From Haematobia irritans (Eukaryota > Arthropoda > Insecta > Diptera > Muscidae): 64,000 bases of DNA. The notes beneath the pieces are model-generated. The model was not told the origin of the DNA and made no database searches. It saw nothing but the letters and a program-made list of their open reading frames with translations. Position numbers and translations under genes: made by a program. The stretch lies in assembly GCF_050003625.1 (NCBI RefSeq), contig NC_134400.1, positions 188,819,726 through 188,883,725 of the forward strand, given 5' to 3'. Within the stretch, counting starts at the first letter, position 1. Each line of letters starts with the position of its first letter. This document shows, piece by piece, positions 1 to 11,430 of the stretch.

Positions 1-232
1 CAGAATTTTTGAATAAATAAAAAATAAATAAAAATAAAAAAAACTTGGAATTTTTGCCCCTTTCACTTTTTTAAAAGTACATAGTTCTTTTAGCGGAATT
101 TCGGAATAAATTTTTAAAACAAATATTTTAAATTTACTAATAAAACAAACATGAAATTTCCCCCAATATACTTCGTAGTACAATTGCTCCCACAGGTTTT
201 TTATTTTACAAAATATGCATACCCATACTCAC

Positions 233-1458
233 CCAATGATTCCTGCAATAAACGCGTCAATTTCGACTCACGATATGGTATATGAGGTGTACGTTCCACT
301 AAAGCGGTGATAACTCTTCCCAAAGTTAGCAAGGACTGATTTATATTGACAGTCTCTCGAACACGGACGGCTTTCTCATTGCCAGCTTTTGAAACATTTT
401 CGCTACCAGCCAAATCGACTAAATTCAATTTGCCAATTTTAAGCATTTCCTCACCATCAATTCCATTTTCTTTGATATGTACCAGAATGGAGAATACAGT
501 ATGCGAACGAGATGATTGAGCATTCATTAGTGTTGATGCTGTACGACGACGTTCTTGACCTTTTTCCAATAGTTTGTAGACATCATCTTTGCTATGTACA
601 GGAATTTCCTCCAAACCCTGGATTATAACAGAACCCTTTTTCGTACTATCATCAAAAATGCGTATTTTTGTATTATCATCGGTGGATAGTAAATCGAAGA
701 GTTCTTCATTGTATAATTCAAGATAGGATATACGCATAGAGAATTCCACTTCCATCATACGTAATTCATCGAAGAGGTGACATAGAGCGCGTGGTATTAT
801 GCCAATATCAGAATCCTGCAATATGAGAAAACAACGAATGAGTCATTTTCTAATAAATAAAAACCGAAACGCAACTCCTTATCAAAGGCTTTATTGATTG
901 GCAATAAAAAAAAACTGGTCTGACTGGTCTTTTGTGCAGCATCATTTTTGTTGCTTTTTTCTACCTGCTTTTCTAATATTCCTATACTATACTTACATCT
1001 TCCCAAGATGATTTCAATTCAGCGGACTGATTTCCCACCATTGTGTGTGTTTTACCCGTACCAGTTTGGCCATAAGCGAAAACAGTACAATTGTATCCGG
1101 ATAGAACCTCTTCGATGAGTGGTCCCACCACAGCAGAATATACATCGACTTGTCTAGATTCCGGTCCAAATGTACGATCAAATGTGAATTTCTTTGTCAA
1201 TTTTGAATCCAGTGTGTGGCGGGTCAATATTTCTTTGGGCGAAAGAACTTCCACAATTTCTGTTGAATGAATACATCGCTCGCGTTTATTTAAGGGCCTA
1301 GGAAAATAAAATTAAATGTTGAGAGTGCAAGAGTTTTGTTATAAGAAAAAGGGTGGCATTAATTACCTGACTCTCACATATACTTGTATATTTTGGTTAG
1401 TTTTTCGCGGCGGCTGATTCACATGCGACGAATTCTGTGAAGATGTATTCATACTCAT
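233..1458 (-). CDS. Klp61F: Kinesin-5 (BimC/Eg5) motor, Klp61F ortholog, N-terminal part
   Basis: Plus-end-directed mitotic motor of the kinesin-5 family, which forms tetramers that slide antiparallel spindle microtubules apart. Three exons are visible on the minus strand: 1458-1367, 1297-997 and 815-233. All junctions are GT-AG and the frames join without a break (92 + 301 + 583 nt, 325 codons plus one base). The motor domain starts at about residue 25. The P-loop GQTGTGKT lies at residues 107-114, switch [10 protein letters not shown] at 229-237 and switch [10 protein letters not shown] at 263-270. The start at 1458 follows an in-frame TAG four codons upstream; a second ATG two codons later is possible. 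The last visible exon ends inside LLQESLGG, so the rest of the motor, the coiled coil and the tail lie beyond the left edge. The residue pattern is that of Drosophila Klp61F almost throughout. The introns are short (69 and 181 nt). Confidence 0.95.
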
Positions 1459-1738
1459 TATCAAAATCTATCAGGCTCACTACTTTTTAATTTTCACAAG
1501 TTCTTGTTGTTTTAATTGCAATTTTCTTCTTTGAAATATGTATTGCGCGGTGCTTCCTTGTCTTTTAGACGCGACAATTCGAAAAAACCGTTCCAGTGAT
1601 GGTATTTTAATCGATTATTATGTTCTGTTATCGATACTTCTTCTTTTGCTGTCAAAACATAACCGATTTGTAATCGAATTTACAGTTATGCCATCGCAAG
1701 AACCAATGGTATATTCCAAAAAAAAAAACATTAACCCC
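1459..1738. other. Upstream region of the kinesin gene
   Basis: Short intergenic stretch holding the likely 5' untranslated leader and promoter of the minus-strand kinesin gene. No motif decisive enough to name was seen. It ends at an A-rich run next to a small inverted-repeat element. Confidence 0.4.
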
Positions 1739-1948
1739 CATTTTCATGAAGCTCCGTTAGTGCTACGTTAGCTAACGAACTTTTAAACCGTGATATCTAC
1801 ATATCTGTCATCTTGCGTATAGATTCCATATGCCAGTTAGAAACTTAACTGCTGAAAATTTTTCAGTTAAAGTTAACCGGAGAAAATATATTTATATTTT
1901 TCTTTCTGTTAACTGACAGTTAAAGCCTAACGGAGCTACATGAAAATG
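1739..1948. mobile_element. MITE-like element, 210 bp, with 22-bp terminal inverted repeats
   Basis: The left end reads CATTTTCATGAAGCTCCGTT and the right end is its reverse complement with one mismatch over about 22 bp. The interior is AT-rich, has further short palindromes (GTTAACTGACAGTTAA-like) and no coding capacity. No convincing target-site duplication was seen, so the superfamily is open. Confidence 0.6.
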
Positions 1949-2086
1949 ACCGTAAATTTGAAACCGAATTGAAAACAAAGACCTTACAAACCAATTAGAA
2001 CTCAAACCGCATCGGAATGATAATACGCGAATATCATATCCGAAACGAGCAATTACCAGATAATGAAGCCGATGTATATTCGTCGG

Positions 2087-2142
2087 CGGCTCCCTGCCAG
2101 CATTTCAAAGTTCCATTTCATCCTCATCGCTACCACAGACTC
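2087..2142 (-). repeat. Dispersed ~50-bp repeat (copy 1 of 4)
   Basis: Reverse-complement copy of a motif containing GTCTGTGGTAGCGATG and GGAACTTTGAAATGCTGGCA. The same motif is at 2998-3053 and 4328-4383 on the plus strand and, more diverged, at 5094-5143. It makes the overlapping open frame at 2017-2271 look like non-coding repeat rather than a gene. Confidence 0.6.
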
Positions 2143-2235
2143 GTAAGTGACACTACAACTATCGCCAACTGTAGGCCAGTACTATGTTCATTCTTGCGAA
2201 AAAATTCTATAGAAACCATTATTTCGCACATAGGA

Positions 2236-2345
2236 AGCGGTGTTTATTTAGGTAACAGGGAGCGATATTGAACTAAGTTGGTGGTTGCTGCTTGCTATTA
2301 CAAAATTAACATTTTATTTTTCCTTGGGCAATTGATCTGCTACTC
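2236..2345 (+). repeat. Dispersed repeat, also at 17110-17215
   Basis: Contains AACAGGGAGCGATATTGAA followed by TTAAGTTGGTGGTTG-like sequence and a shared TTTTTCCTTGGGCAATTGAT. The second copy in this window is inside the inserted element at 16845-17814, where a tRNA-like box follows it. Confidence 0.6.
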
Positions 2346-2589
2346 CTTTGATCCTTTGTATATTTTCGAAACAAAAATATAATCTGTGTTTGCGTTATAA
2401 ACCCGCACAAATAGTTTTAATAAATAAATTATTTCTTAATTCACATTGCAAATGGCGCCATGCTATAAACATCAGTTTTTCAACTAAAAAAAAAAAAATA
2501 ATGTACCACAAATGGAAAAATTTTGCTAGTTTTTCGCATTTTGTGGTTTTGTATGGAATTTCAACGCGAAAACCGAACAGAGTACCGGC

Positions 2590-3567
2590 CTATAAACGGA
2601 AAATGTTATATTTATAAGAATTTTTAAATGTTTAATCAAATTAATAAACATCTACAGAATCGTGTTTTACTTGACTAAAATGATTCTTTTACAACTACCT
2701 GAAAGTGCACTTTTTCTGATAGTTTGAAGGGGCTCTTATTGGCGTCGTTCTAAATTGATCTAAAAAGGCACCTAATAATTGCACTAATGAGAATTTTTTT
2801 ATAGTAACTTGGCGTGGTACAACTTCTCAATAGTGACCGCGTTTTTCCGACGAGTTTTGAATGTCATATACGATTGTTTTCGACATGGTGGGGATTCTCA
2901 GTAGTGCCGTCAAATTGAAAAAATGTTGGCAGGGCTGACACTAAATTTGTGCTTAGCCCCCTCAGAGTTGGCGATTTTTATAGTGAGGTTAGCCCCTACC
3001 GAGTCTGTGGTAGCGATGGGGATGAAATGGAACTTTGAAATGCTGGCAAGATATAAGGCACATAATAATTGAACTCATGCGATACTTTTTTATAGTACCT
3101 TTGTATGGTACAACTTTGACGGCATTTTTGCGAGGAGTTTTGGATATCGTATACGACAGTTCTCGACGTGGTGGGGATTCTCAGAAGTGCCGTCAAATTC
3201 AAAAAATATTGACAGTGCTTACCCTGCCAACATTTTTTGAATTTGGGGGCGCTTCTGAGAATCCCCACTACGTCGAGAACAATCATATACGACATCAAAA
3301 ACTCGTCGGAAAAGCGCCGTCACTATTGAGAAGTTGTACCACGCCAAGTTACTACGAACAAGTTTCTCATCAGTGCAATTATTAGGTGCCTATTTAGATC
3401 AATTTCGAAGGACGCCAATAAGAACCCCTGCAAACTATCAGAAAAAGTGCATTTTAAGGTAATTGTAGAAGAATCATTGTGGTCAAGTAAAACACGATTG
3501 TGTAGATGTTTATTGATTTGATTAAACATTTATAATTTCTTATAAATATAACATTTTTCGGTTTATC
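2590..3567. mobile_element. Foldback element with ~330-bp inverted arms and a third partial arm
   Basis: The segment 2590-2940 is repeated in inverted orientation at 3225-3567 with high identity, starting from the outer motif AAAATGTTATATTTATAAGAA. The spacer (about 3035-3220) holds a third, plus-strand partial copy of the same arm (GATTCTCAGAAGTGCCGTCAAA and flanks) plus the dispersed ~50-bp repeat. The open frames at 2996-3298, 3035-3385 and 3323-3529 are products of the arms reading through each other and show no protein family. A foldback or Tc-like non-autonomous element is the likely nature. Confidence 0.7.
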
Positions 3568-3591
3568 TCATCACATTTAACATAATTTGCA

Positions 3592-3962
3592 TTAAAGGCC
3601 GGTATGCACCTCTAGCGAAATTTTCGGTAGCAAAAATTTATTTAAGTCTACAACAAAAAAACAGGGCTGTGTACACAAATTTTAAACCAGCTAATCGCTT
3701 TAAAAAATTGTTAATATATGTTCCAAATATTCCTCAAATAAATTGTTTATTATTTACAGACCTTTTAAAACTTTTACGCACACAATGATTGTAATAAATT
3801 AAATGTTTGCTGCCAAAATATGCTTTTGACAACCCTGTTATTTTCATTAGAGGTGCGTACCAGCTTACAAAATTGAACGCTACCGAAAATTTCGTTAGCA
3901 TAAATAGCAATGCATTTCTTATGGGAATGAAATTTTTCGCTAGAGGTGCATACCGGCCTTAA
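3592..3962. mobile_element. MITE with TTAA flanks
   Basis: Ends carry inverted repeats: AGGCCGGTATGCACCTCTAG on the left and CTAGAGGTGCATACCGGCC on the right. TTAA lies on both sides (3592-3595 and 3959-3962). TTAA target duplications are typical of piggyBac-type elements, but no transposase is present in this ~370 bp. A separate partial end of the same family (GGTGCTTACCGGCCTTTAA) occurs near 5140-5160. Confidence 0.7.
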
Positions 3963-4383
3963 TAAAAGAATGATGTTGAGTTTTAAGTAGCAAGTTACAT
4001 ATTGCAGCGTCTATCAGCCAGTTTGTTTATTTTCGATGGAGACAGCGTGCCTGGAAAAATATTTGAAAAACGATCACTTTATTCTATTTGGAAAGTTGAA
4101 AATTGTTCACCATATACCTTTCACAATTTTAAGCGTAATATCTATGTTTTCAGAACTTTATTTTCGTTTTTATTTAAATAAAATATAACAAGCTGGTTGC
4201 GCTTGGGGTTTCACAAAAAATAAAATGGCTCTTCTAACAGTAGTGATGGCAAAATACTTTCATGTACATTTTGTACTTTTTGATATGCTTCCCCCATCAC
4301 AGTTCGCGATGGTTGTGGTGACATTTACGAGTCTGTGGTAGCGATGAGGATGAAATGGAACTTTGAAATGCTGGCAGGGTATA

Positions 4384-4735
4384 GGTTAGGTTAGGTTATG
4401 TGGCAGCCCGATGTATCAGGCTCACTTAGACTATTCAGTCCATTGTGATACCACAGTGGTGAACTTCTCTCTTATCACTGAGTGCTGCCCGATTCCATGT
4501 TAAGCTCAATGACAAGGGACCTCCTTTTTATAGCCGAGTCCGAACGGCGTTACACATTGCAGTGAAACCACTTAGAGAAGCTTTGTAACCCTCAGAAATG
4601 TCACCAGCATTACTGAGGTGGGATAATCCGCCGCTGAAAAACTTTTTGGTGTTCGGTCGTAGCAGGAATCGAACCCACGACCTTGTGTATGCAAGGCGGG
4701 CATGCTAACCATTGCACCACGGAGGCTCCCACCGG
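4384..4735 (-). mobile_element. tRNA-derived SINE, full-length copy
   Basis: Read on the minus strand, it opens with a tRNA-like head (TGGTGCAATGGTTAGC as A box, GGTTCGATTCC as B box), followed by a body and a tail of CCTAA repeats (seen here as GGTTAGGTTAGG at the left end). It matches the plus-strand copy at 52960-53306 nearly base for base. The two boxes form an internal RNA polymerase III promoter. A GGGTAT motif occurs near both ends but not cleanly adjacent, so the target duplication is uncertain. Confidence 0.85.
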
Positions 4736-5425
4736 GTGCTGGGTATGTGCTTTTGTTAATAAAAGTGAATTAACCTAAATTGGTTTTTTGGCGCTGTAGA
4801 TTGTTATTACTTAAAATATTTAAAGAATCCCGAGAATTTTGAAAAAATCCCGGGATTCTGTAGTTTGAAATTCCGAATGCCTGGATTTATGAAAATCGAT
4901 TCCGAATGACAGCCCTAAACACTTAAAGATACTAAGTTTATAAGTTTTTAGGCAACTTTTATTATAAATTGGTGGAAATGAGCCAAATCATAATAAAACA
5001 ATTGAAAAAGATATTTACTTTAAAATCAATTCTTAAAGGAAAGTAAAAAACAACAATTGTAGCGCGATAATGCAATCTTAATTCTGGCTTAAAAGTCTGT
5101 GGAAGCGATGGGAGTAAAATCAAACTTTAATATACAGCCAAGGTGCTTACCGGCCTTTAATTATTTAAATGGTTATGTCAGGTGCGTAATTTTGTAAATC
5201 CGTTACCAAAAGAGCAAACCTGCCGCCATGGATGTGTTCAGCAATTTTGTCCGTTGACCGTTAAACGCTTACCGCCAGTCGTTGGCAGTTTAATATCCAT
5301 TCGTAAAAATGCTATCAATTCCGTTTGCATGACGAGCAGACAAGCAGACAAGAAGAACGTGTAAATAATCGTGAACTTTGCGGAAATAAATAATCTTAAC
5401 AAATTCATCAAATTTATTTTGAAAG
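4736..5425. other. Intergenic, no gene recognised
   Basis: AT-rich sequence with a diverged copy of the ~50-bp dispersed repeat (5094-5143) and a piggyBac-like end fragment near 5140-5160. The 60-residue frame at 5182-5364 overlaps the likely leader of the next gene and has no recognisable features. It is not called. Confidence 0.4.
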
Positions 5426-5902
5426 ATGGTTAATGCAAAAAATTTGAAAACTCCATTAAGCAGACCGCACACAAAGCCACAAACCAACAAATTCAAGCTT
5501 GCCAAAGGTCCTGGTGGTGCACATAAGGGAAACGGTCCTAAACCTCGATTCAAAGGATCACCACATGGCAAAGGACCATTTGTGAAATCAAAGGAGGACT
5601 TAAAAAAGGTGGATAATTATAATAGCTATGTGTTTTGATTTTTGAGAACATTTGATCTGTTTTAGGAAAGAGCTTTGAAATTTCAACAACGTCAAGAGGC
5701 AAAAGCCGAAAAACAAAAAGAGTTGGAGGAACAACGTGCAAAGGCAAAACAAGAAAAAGAAGAAAAAATACGACAATATAAAAAGAAACGTCTGGAGAGG
5801 ACAAAAGCCCTTAGTAAGAAGACACAACGTGGTCAACCGCTAATGAAAGATAGAATGCAACTTTTGCTCAAACAAATTCAAGAAATGAAAAGAAACGGTT
5901 GA
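5426..5902 (+). CDS. Small basic coiled-coil protein, CCDC59/TAP26/Fyv7-like (rRNA processing)
   Basis: Two exons, 5426-5608 and 5666-5902, are joined in phase 0 across a 57-nt GT-AG intron and give 139 residues. The first 61 residues are rich in Lys, Gly and Pro. The second exon is a highly charged helix (about residues 62-115, many EQKEKR heptads) followed by a conserved-looking block KKTQRGQPLMKDRM near residue 118 and the end QIQEMKRNG. The KKTxxGQP-(x)n-LLLxxI pattern is that of the CCDC59/TTF1-associated protein 26 and yeast Fyv7 family, which act in small-subunit rRNA processing in the nucleolus. That assignment rests on this motif and the size, so it is an inference. The ATG at 5426 has A at -3. 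Confidence 0.75.
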
Positions 5903-5957
5903 CATCAGGCAATGTATTCTAGTAAATTATTGTAAGTTTAGCTAGCCCTAGGATAAT

Positions 5958-6126
5958 ACCCATATTCGAAAATCCACTTCCAGGTGAATGTGAATCAATT
6001 CCACGATCCACTTTCACCGGAAGTTCCGTGAAATCAATTCACTTGCAAAAGGACACCAAATTTTCACGTTCGTGGAATTGACACGAATAGTGGAAGTGGA
6101 ATTGAAGTGGATATCCGAACGTGGGT
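5958..6126. mobile_element. Small MITE-like inverted-repeat element, 169 bp
   Basis: Imperfect terminal inverted repeats: ACCCATATTCGAAAATCCAC on the left against a right end whose reverse complement is ACCCACGTTCGGATATCCAC (about 15 of 20 match). The interior repeats short GTGGAATTGA/TCAATTCCAC words. It starts just after the 3' end of the preceding gene. No clear target duplication was seen. Confidence 0.5.
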
Positions 6127-7298
6127 GTAAAAGTTTAACAAAAAATTATATGTTATTAAAAATAAATAAAATCGATCGATTTCAGAAAAAGTATTTTTTA
6201 TTTATTCATAATCATAGAAACATACATCTTAGGATGCCAATTTTCTTATATAAAAACCAAGAAACAAAAAAATTGAAAATTTGAAAAAACAAATTTAGTA
6301 TTTAAAAATTCATGAAAATAATGTAGAGACATCTATGGAGAAATCATCGAAATTTGCAACAAAGATTTCTTCCTCCAATTTCATCAAAAGTTGTCCTTCC
6401 TTATCCTTTAATCCAATATATGATTCACGTAATTATTCACATAATACCATAAAATTTTTGAGACACAAAATAGGGACCAAACTCCCATCCAAATGTATCC
6501 GGAAGATTCACCATCCATGAGAGTTGAATAGGCAGAACTATCATTGGTCATCTTGACGTTTAAAATTATTGATCCAATAAAATGGCGTGAGAAAAAGTTT
6601 TTCTAGTAAAAACGAAGCTTCCTTGAAATGAACTGAATACGTCGAAAAATATAGAGAAATATTTTAAAATTTGAAAAATTTGTTTAGAAAATAAAATAAT
6701 TGCCTACTATTTGTTTGAAGAAATATTTGAAGGACGAGTGGGTTTTTTATACACTCATAGAAAAAAGTCTACTAAAAACAACAATCGATGTCTTCAGTTA
6801 TATTTTTGTATTTCAAGGTCTAACGAACAACAAATTATAAAATTTGTATGTTATAAATATACCCCTAAAGCAAATTTAAGAATGAAAAGTAGTTTTTGGT
6901 ATATTTTTGCATTGCAATATACTTACAAGCTTCTAAATGCGCTCAGCAAACATTTTGTTTGCTGTTATGCCTCAATTTGATAAATATTCGGAGCTTTGGC
7001 CATATACTATAGATATTTATAAAATATTGTTTTAATTGTGTTACGATAGCCCCTAAGTTCACATTTTTATTTCTTTTAGCCAAACTAAAACATGTTTTAG
7101 TGTAATCGAGCTTAGAAAATAATAGACAATATTTGCTATTTCAGCAAACATCGACTGCATTCCCTTTTTCAGCAGACTTTTTGCTGTTTTTCCAGACTTT
7201 TCTGCTGTTTCTGGGACTTTTCTGCTGTATGGTGAGGCATATACTATAGAGCAATCCGGTACTATAATATCAATAACAATCTTCACCATTTTCCATGT
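6127..7298. other. Intergenic, no gene recognised
   Basis: AT-rich sequence with several open frames of 60-90 codons (6072-6284, 6335-6520, 6711-6980, 7059-7301 minus). None shows domain-like composition, splice context or repetition of a known family. I see only unique AT-rich DNA with a CAGACTTTTTGCTGTTTT-type repeat near 7170-7230. Confidence 0.4.
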
Positions 7299-7361
7299 CA
7301 ATAGTCTAAGTGAGCCCTAACCTATAATCCACCACTGAAAATTTTTTTTGGTTGGCGGTTT
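7299..7361. repeat. Rearranged SINE fragment
   Basis: ATAGTCTAAGTGAGCC is joined directly to CTAACCTATAATCCACCACTG. These are two non-adjacent parts of the SINE body and tail, so this is an internally deleted or recombined piece. Confidence 0.5.
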
Positions 7362-7424
7362 GTAGAAAACAGCGACTTCAAAATTAATAATTTTAATAAT
7401 AAAGGCAACGTTTACAATATTTTG

Positions 7425-8286
7425 GAGAAAGTCAACGCTTATGCCGTATATTAACTTTGTCATTCCGTATTCGTGGTGAAATTCTGAGTCACGTCCGTTC
7501 GTCTGTTGAAATCACGCCAACTTCCGAAACAAGCTATCGACTTGAAACTTGGCACAAGTAGTTGCTGATGATATAGGTCGGATGGTATTGCCAATGGGCC
7601 ATATCGGACCACTTTTACGTATAGCCCCCCCCCCCCCCCCCCATATAAACCGACCCCCAGGTTTGGCTTACGGAGCCTCTTAGAGAAGCAAATTTTATCC
7701 GATTTGTTTGAAATTTGGTATGTGGTGTTAGTATATGGTCTCTAACAATCATGCAAAAATTGGTCCATATCGGTCTATAGTTATAAATAGCCCCCATATA
7801 AACCGATCCCCAGATTTGACCCTCCGGAGGAGCAAATTTCATCCGTTAGTATATGGTCTCTAACAATCATGCAAAAATTGGTCCATATCGGTCTATAATT
7901 ATATATAGCCCTTATATACACCGATCCCCAGATTTGACCTCCGAAGCCTCTTGGACGGGCAAAATTCCGGTTAAAATTTGCTATGTGGTGTTAGTATATG
8001 GTCTCTAACAATCACGCAAAAATTGTTTTATATCGGTGCATAATTATATATACCCCTCATAAACACTGATCCCCAGATTTGACCTCCGGAGCCTCTTGGA
8101 GGGGCAAAATTCATTCGATCCGGTTAAAATTGGCTATGTGGTGTTAGTATATGGTCTCTAACAATCATGCAAAAATTATTTTATATCGGTGCATAATTAT
8201 ATATAGCCCTCATATACACCGATCCCCTGATTTGACCTCCGGAGCCTCTTGGACGGGAAAAATGCCGGTTAGAATTTGCTATGTGG
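7425..8286 (-). repeat. 153-bp tandem repeat array (family 1), left block, with end module
   Basis: The segment 7425-7600 is a terminal module (CTTTGTCATTCCGT, then GTCCGTTCGTCTGTTGAAAT). From about 7620 follow some four or five degenerate 153-bp units, each with TATAGCCCCCATATAAACCG, GATTTGACCTCCGGAGCCTC and TATATGGTCTCTAACAATCA. The array is split by the retrotransposon at 8287-9462 and continues at 9463. A homopolymer of about 16 C lies near 7626. Confidence 0.8.
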
Positions 8287-9462
8287 TGTTGTTGTTGTTG
8301 TAACAGTTTATTGTGGTTTCATCCATTTTTATGTTATACGCTTTGGTACTTCAGCTTGTGGCCAGATCGAGGAACTCTGCGACTAAGGTGGGATGCGTCC
8401 AGAGTGACCTGGCGGTAAGTCGGGTTGGTTTAGCTGGGCAAGAGAAAGATGACGCGTGTCGTGTGGCCCTTGGTTGCAAATTGGACATACGTCAGCTACG
8501 CTGCTTTCAATCAGTGATAAATAGGATTTGAGGCGGCTGCACTTGCCTGATCTTAACTGGGCTAAAACTACCCTGGGAGGTCTCTTTCCTCCGGTGCTAT
8601 GGGCGGTGGACGGAGTCCGAGAACAGGATTAACCTTGTAGCTTCTCACCGCTTCAGCTACAGTATCCTCATGAATCCTGTTCAAACCTGCCTGGTACGCT
8701 GCTTGATCTTGAGGTTCTCTTTTGTAGCGTTGGATCTCGCGCTCTAGATTATGTATATCAATCCTTATGTTCCTGGGTGGTGGTTGTGCATCCATGAGAA
8801 GGTGGTTTGGATGATTACTGCGATAACAACCCAGGAGATACTGCTTTGTTGTGTCTTCGCTCAAGGATGATCTTTGTCTCCACATAAAGGTGATCCAGGG
8901 GTGTGCTGCGGAGACACCCAGTCGCAGTTCTAAGGGCAGCGTTCTGACAGGTTTGAATGTTATTCCACTGCGTATCACTAGTCTGCGGTGTCCACACTGG
9001 CGCTGCATAGTTTACCACTGACCGGCCAATTGCCTTATAGGTAGTTAACAAGGTTTCTTTGTCCGCACCCCAAGTACTGCCGGCAAGTGACTTGAGGACC
9101 TTGTTTCTACCACGGAGCTTATTACAAATTGCAGTGGCATGGGCAGACGACCTGAAAAAGCTGTCGAATGTGACCCCAAGAATCTTGGGGTAATTTGTGG
9201 TCGGAATTATTTCGCCATCGACACTAATATTCAACTGCCTGCGCACTTCTGCCGTCCATGTAGTGAATAGTGTGGCTGAGGATTTGGTGGGGGATGTCCT
9301 CAAGTTTCTCGCAGTGAAATAACTGGTAAGATTAGCTAAGTAGACATTTAAACGATCGCAGATGTCATCAACATTGGGCCCAGATGCCAAGATTGTACAG
9401 TCATCCGCATATGAAACAATCTCGACGCCGTCAGGATGACCGTATCGAATGCTTTCGACAGG
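8287..9462 (-). mobile_element. Jockey-type non-LTR retrotransposon remnant, inserted in the 153-bp array
   Basis: The element reads right to left. It contains reverse transcriptase motifs, a C-terminal cysteine/histidine motif and a 3' tail of CAA repeats (seen as TGTTGTTGTTGTTGTAACA at 8287-8305). It interrupts the 153-bp repeat, whose sequence resumes directly at 9463 (GTATATGGTCTCTAACAATC). It is truncated at its 5' end and carries an internal deletion and frameshifts, so it is inactive. Confidence 0.85.
8313..9460 (-). pseudogene. Reverse transcriptase fragment of a jockey-clade element
   Basis: Minus-strand reading gives LSKAFDTV (RT palm motif) near 9460, then after an out-of-frame junction the catalytic SYADD motif near 9410 within HPDGVEIVSYADDCTILAS. 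The roughly 100 residues normally between these two motifs are missing, so the copy has an internal deletion. The frame then runs from 9390 to about 8840, shifts to a second frame (8568-9008) and ends with a Cys-His motif (CPICNQGPHDTRHL, near 8470) typical of jockey-clade C-termini, again in another frame. There are at least three breaks. The function in an intact element would be target-primed reverse transcription. Confidence 0.85.
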
Positions 9463-11115
9463 TCAAGTATATGGTCTCTAACAATCATGCAAACATTGTT
9501 TTATATCGGTGCATAATTATATATAGCCCTCATATGCACCGATCCCCAGATTTAACTTCCATAGTCTTTTGGAGGGGCAAAATTCATCTAATCCAGTTAA
9601 AATTTGGTATATGATGTTAGTATATGGTCTCTAACAATCATGCAAAAATTGGTCCATATCGGTCTATAATTATAAATAGCCTCCATATAAACCGATCCCC
9701 AGATTTGACCTCCGGAGCCTCTTGGAGGGGCAAATTTCATCCGTACTGGTTGCAACTTGGTATGTGGTGTTAGTAATTGGTCTCTAATAATCATGCACAA
9801 ATGGTCCATATCGGTCTTTAATTATAAATAGCCCCCATATAAACCGATCCCCAGATTTGACCTCCGGAGTCCCTTGGAGGGGCAAATTTCATCCGTTCTG
9901 GTTGAAACTTGGTATGTAGTGTTAGTATATGGTCTCTAACAATCATGCAAAAATTGGTCCATATCGGTCCATAATTATATATAGCCCCCATATAAACCGA
10001 TAGCCAGATTTGACCTCCGGAGCCTTTTGGAGGGGCAAAATTCATTCGATCCGGTTACGGTTATGGTCTCTAACAATCATGCAAAAATTGTTTTATATGG
10101 GTCCGTAATTATATATAGCCCCCATATAAACCGATCCCCAGATTTGACTTCCATAGTCTCTTGGAGGGGCAAAATTCATCCAATCCGGTTAAAATTTGGT
10201 ATATGGTGTTAGTATATGGTCTCTAACAACCATGCAAAAATTGGTCCATATCGGTCCGTAATTATATATAGCCCCCATATAAACCGATACCCAGATTTGA
10301 GCTCCGGATCCTCTTGGAGGGGCAAATTTCATCCGTTCTGGTTGAAACTTGGTATGTGGTGTTAGTATATGGTCTCTAACAATCATGCACAAATGGTCCA
10401 TATCGGTCTTTAATTATAAATAGCCCCCATATAAACCGATCCCCAGATTTGACCTCCGGAGTCCCTTGGAGGGGCAAATTTCATCCGTTCTGGTTGAAAC
10501 TTGGTATGTAGTGTTAGTATATGGTCTCTAACAATCATGCAAAAATTGGTCCATATCGGTCCATAATTATATATAGCCCCCATATAAACCGATAGCCAGA
10601 TTTGACCTCCGGAGCCTTTTGGAGGGGAAAATTTCACCCGTTCTGGTTGAAACTTGGTATGTGGTATAGTATATGGTCTCTAACAAGCATGCAAAAATTG
10701 GTTTATATCGGTCCATAATTATATATAGCCCTCATATACACCGGTCCCCAGATTTGACCTCCGGAGCCTCTTGGAGGGGCAAAATTCATTCGATCCGGTT
10801 ACAATCTGCTATGTGGTGTTAGTATATGGTCTCTAACAATCATGCAAAAATTGTTTTATATCGGTCCATAATTATATATAGCCCTCATATACACCGATCC
10901 CCAGATTTGACTTCCATAGTCTCTTGGAGGGGCAAAACTCATCCAATCCGGTTAAAATTTGGTATATGGTGTTAGTATATGGTATCTAACAATCATGCAA
11001 ACAATGTTTTATATCGGTGCATAATTATATATAGCCCTCATATACACCGATTCCCAGATTTCACCTCCGGATCCTTTTAGAGGGCAAAATTCTTCCGATT
11101 CGTGTGAATTTGGTA
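9463..11115 (-). repeat. 153-bp tandem repeat array (family 1), right block, about 11 units
   Basis: The start of GATCCCCAGATTTGACCTCC recurs at 9541, 9694, 9846, 9999, 10133, 10286, 10438, 10591, 10743, 10896 and 11049. The spacing is 152-153 except for one 134-bp unit with a deletion. Because 153 is 51 codons, the minus strand stays open over one or two units (frames at 9597, 9818, 10189 and 10410); these are not independent genes. The block 9780-10045 is repeated almost exactly at 10370-10637, a sign of unit-level duplication. Confidence 0.9.
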
Positions 11116-11430
11116 TATAAAGGTGTACTTTTCATTTTTAATAATAATAGAGAAAATCCAAGTGTTTGAATTTTAAAAATTTTGCAAAAATTCTCCTCCA
11201 CCATTGGTGTTTGTTTTTTACTTTACAAAGAAAATAAAAAAAAAAATATTTCACTAAGCAAACCATGAATATTCGATCGCTTCATTTTCTAAAATATTTT
11301 TTTCGTATTAAGTTTTTTATTTTCATATCGGAAATAGTTTTGCTTTTTTTTTAAATAATTTTTCGAAATATAGTACATCGTTTGCTTTATTAAATTAGCT
11401 ACGAGAGCACCATAAAGTCTTCATTCCAAA
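11116..11430 (+). promoter_or_regulatory. Presumed promoter and leader of the cysteine-rich gene
   Basis: AT-rich unique sequence directly between the tandem repeat array and the start codon at 11431. CATAAAGTCTTCATTCCAAA precedes the ATG and gives A at -3. No core promoter element could be assigned with confidence. Confidence 0.35.

Noticed and set aside
2017..2271. 84-codon frame as a gene
   Set aside because: Half of it is a dispersed repeat found three more times nearby, and its end is another dispersed repeat copied at 17110.
2996..3529. Three overlapping frames of 68-116 codons
   Set aside because: They lie in the arms of the foldback element and mirror each other.
9597..10637. Four 70-75 codon minus-strand frames as separate genes
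   Set aside because: They are successive 153-bp repeat units; listed as tandem repeat, with the frame conservation raised as a finding only.
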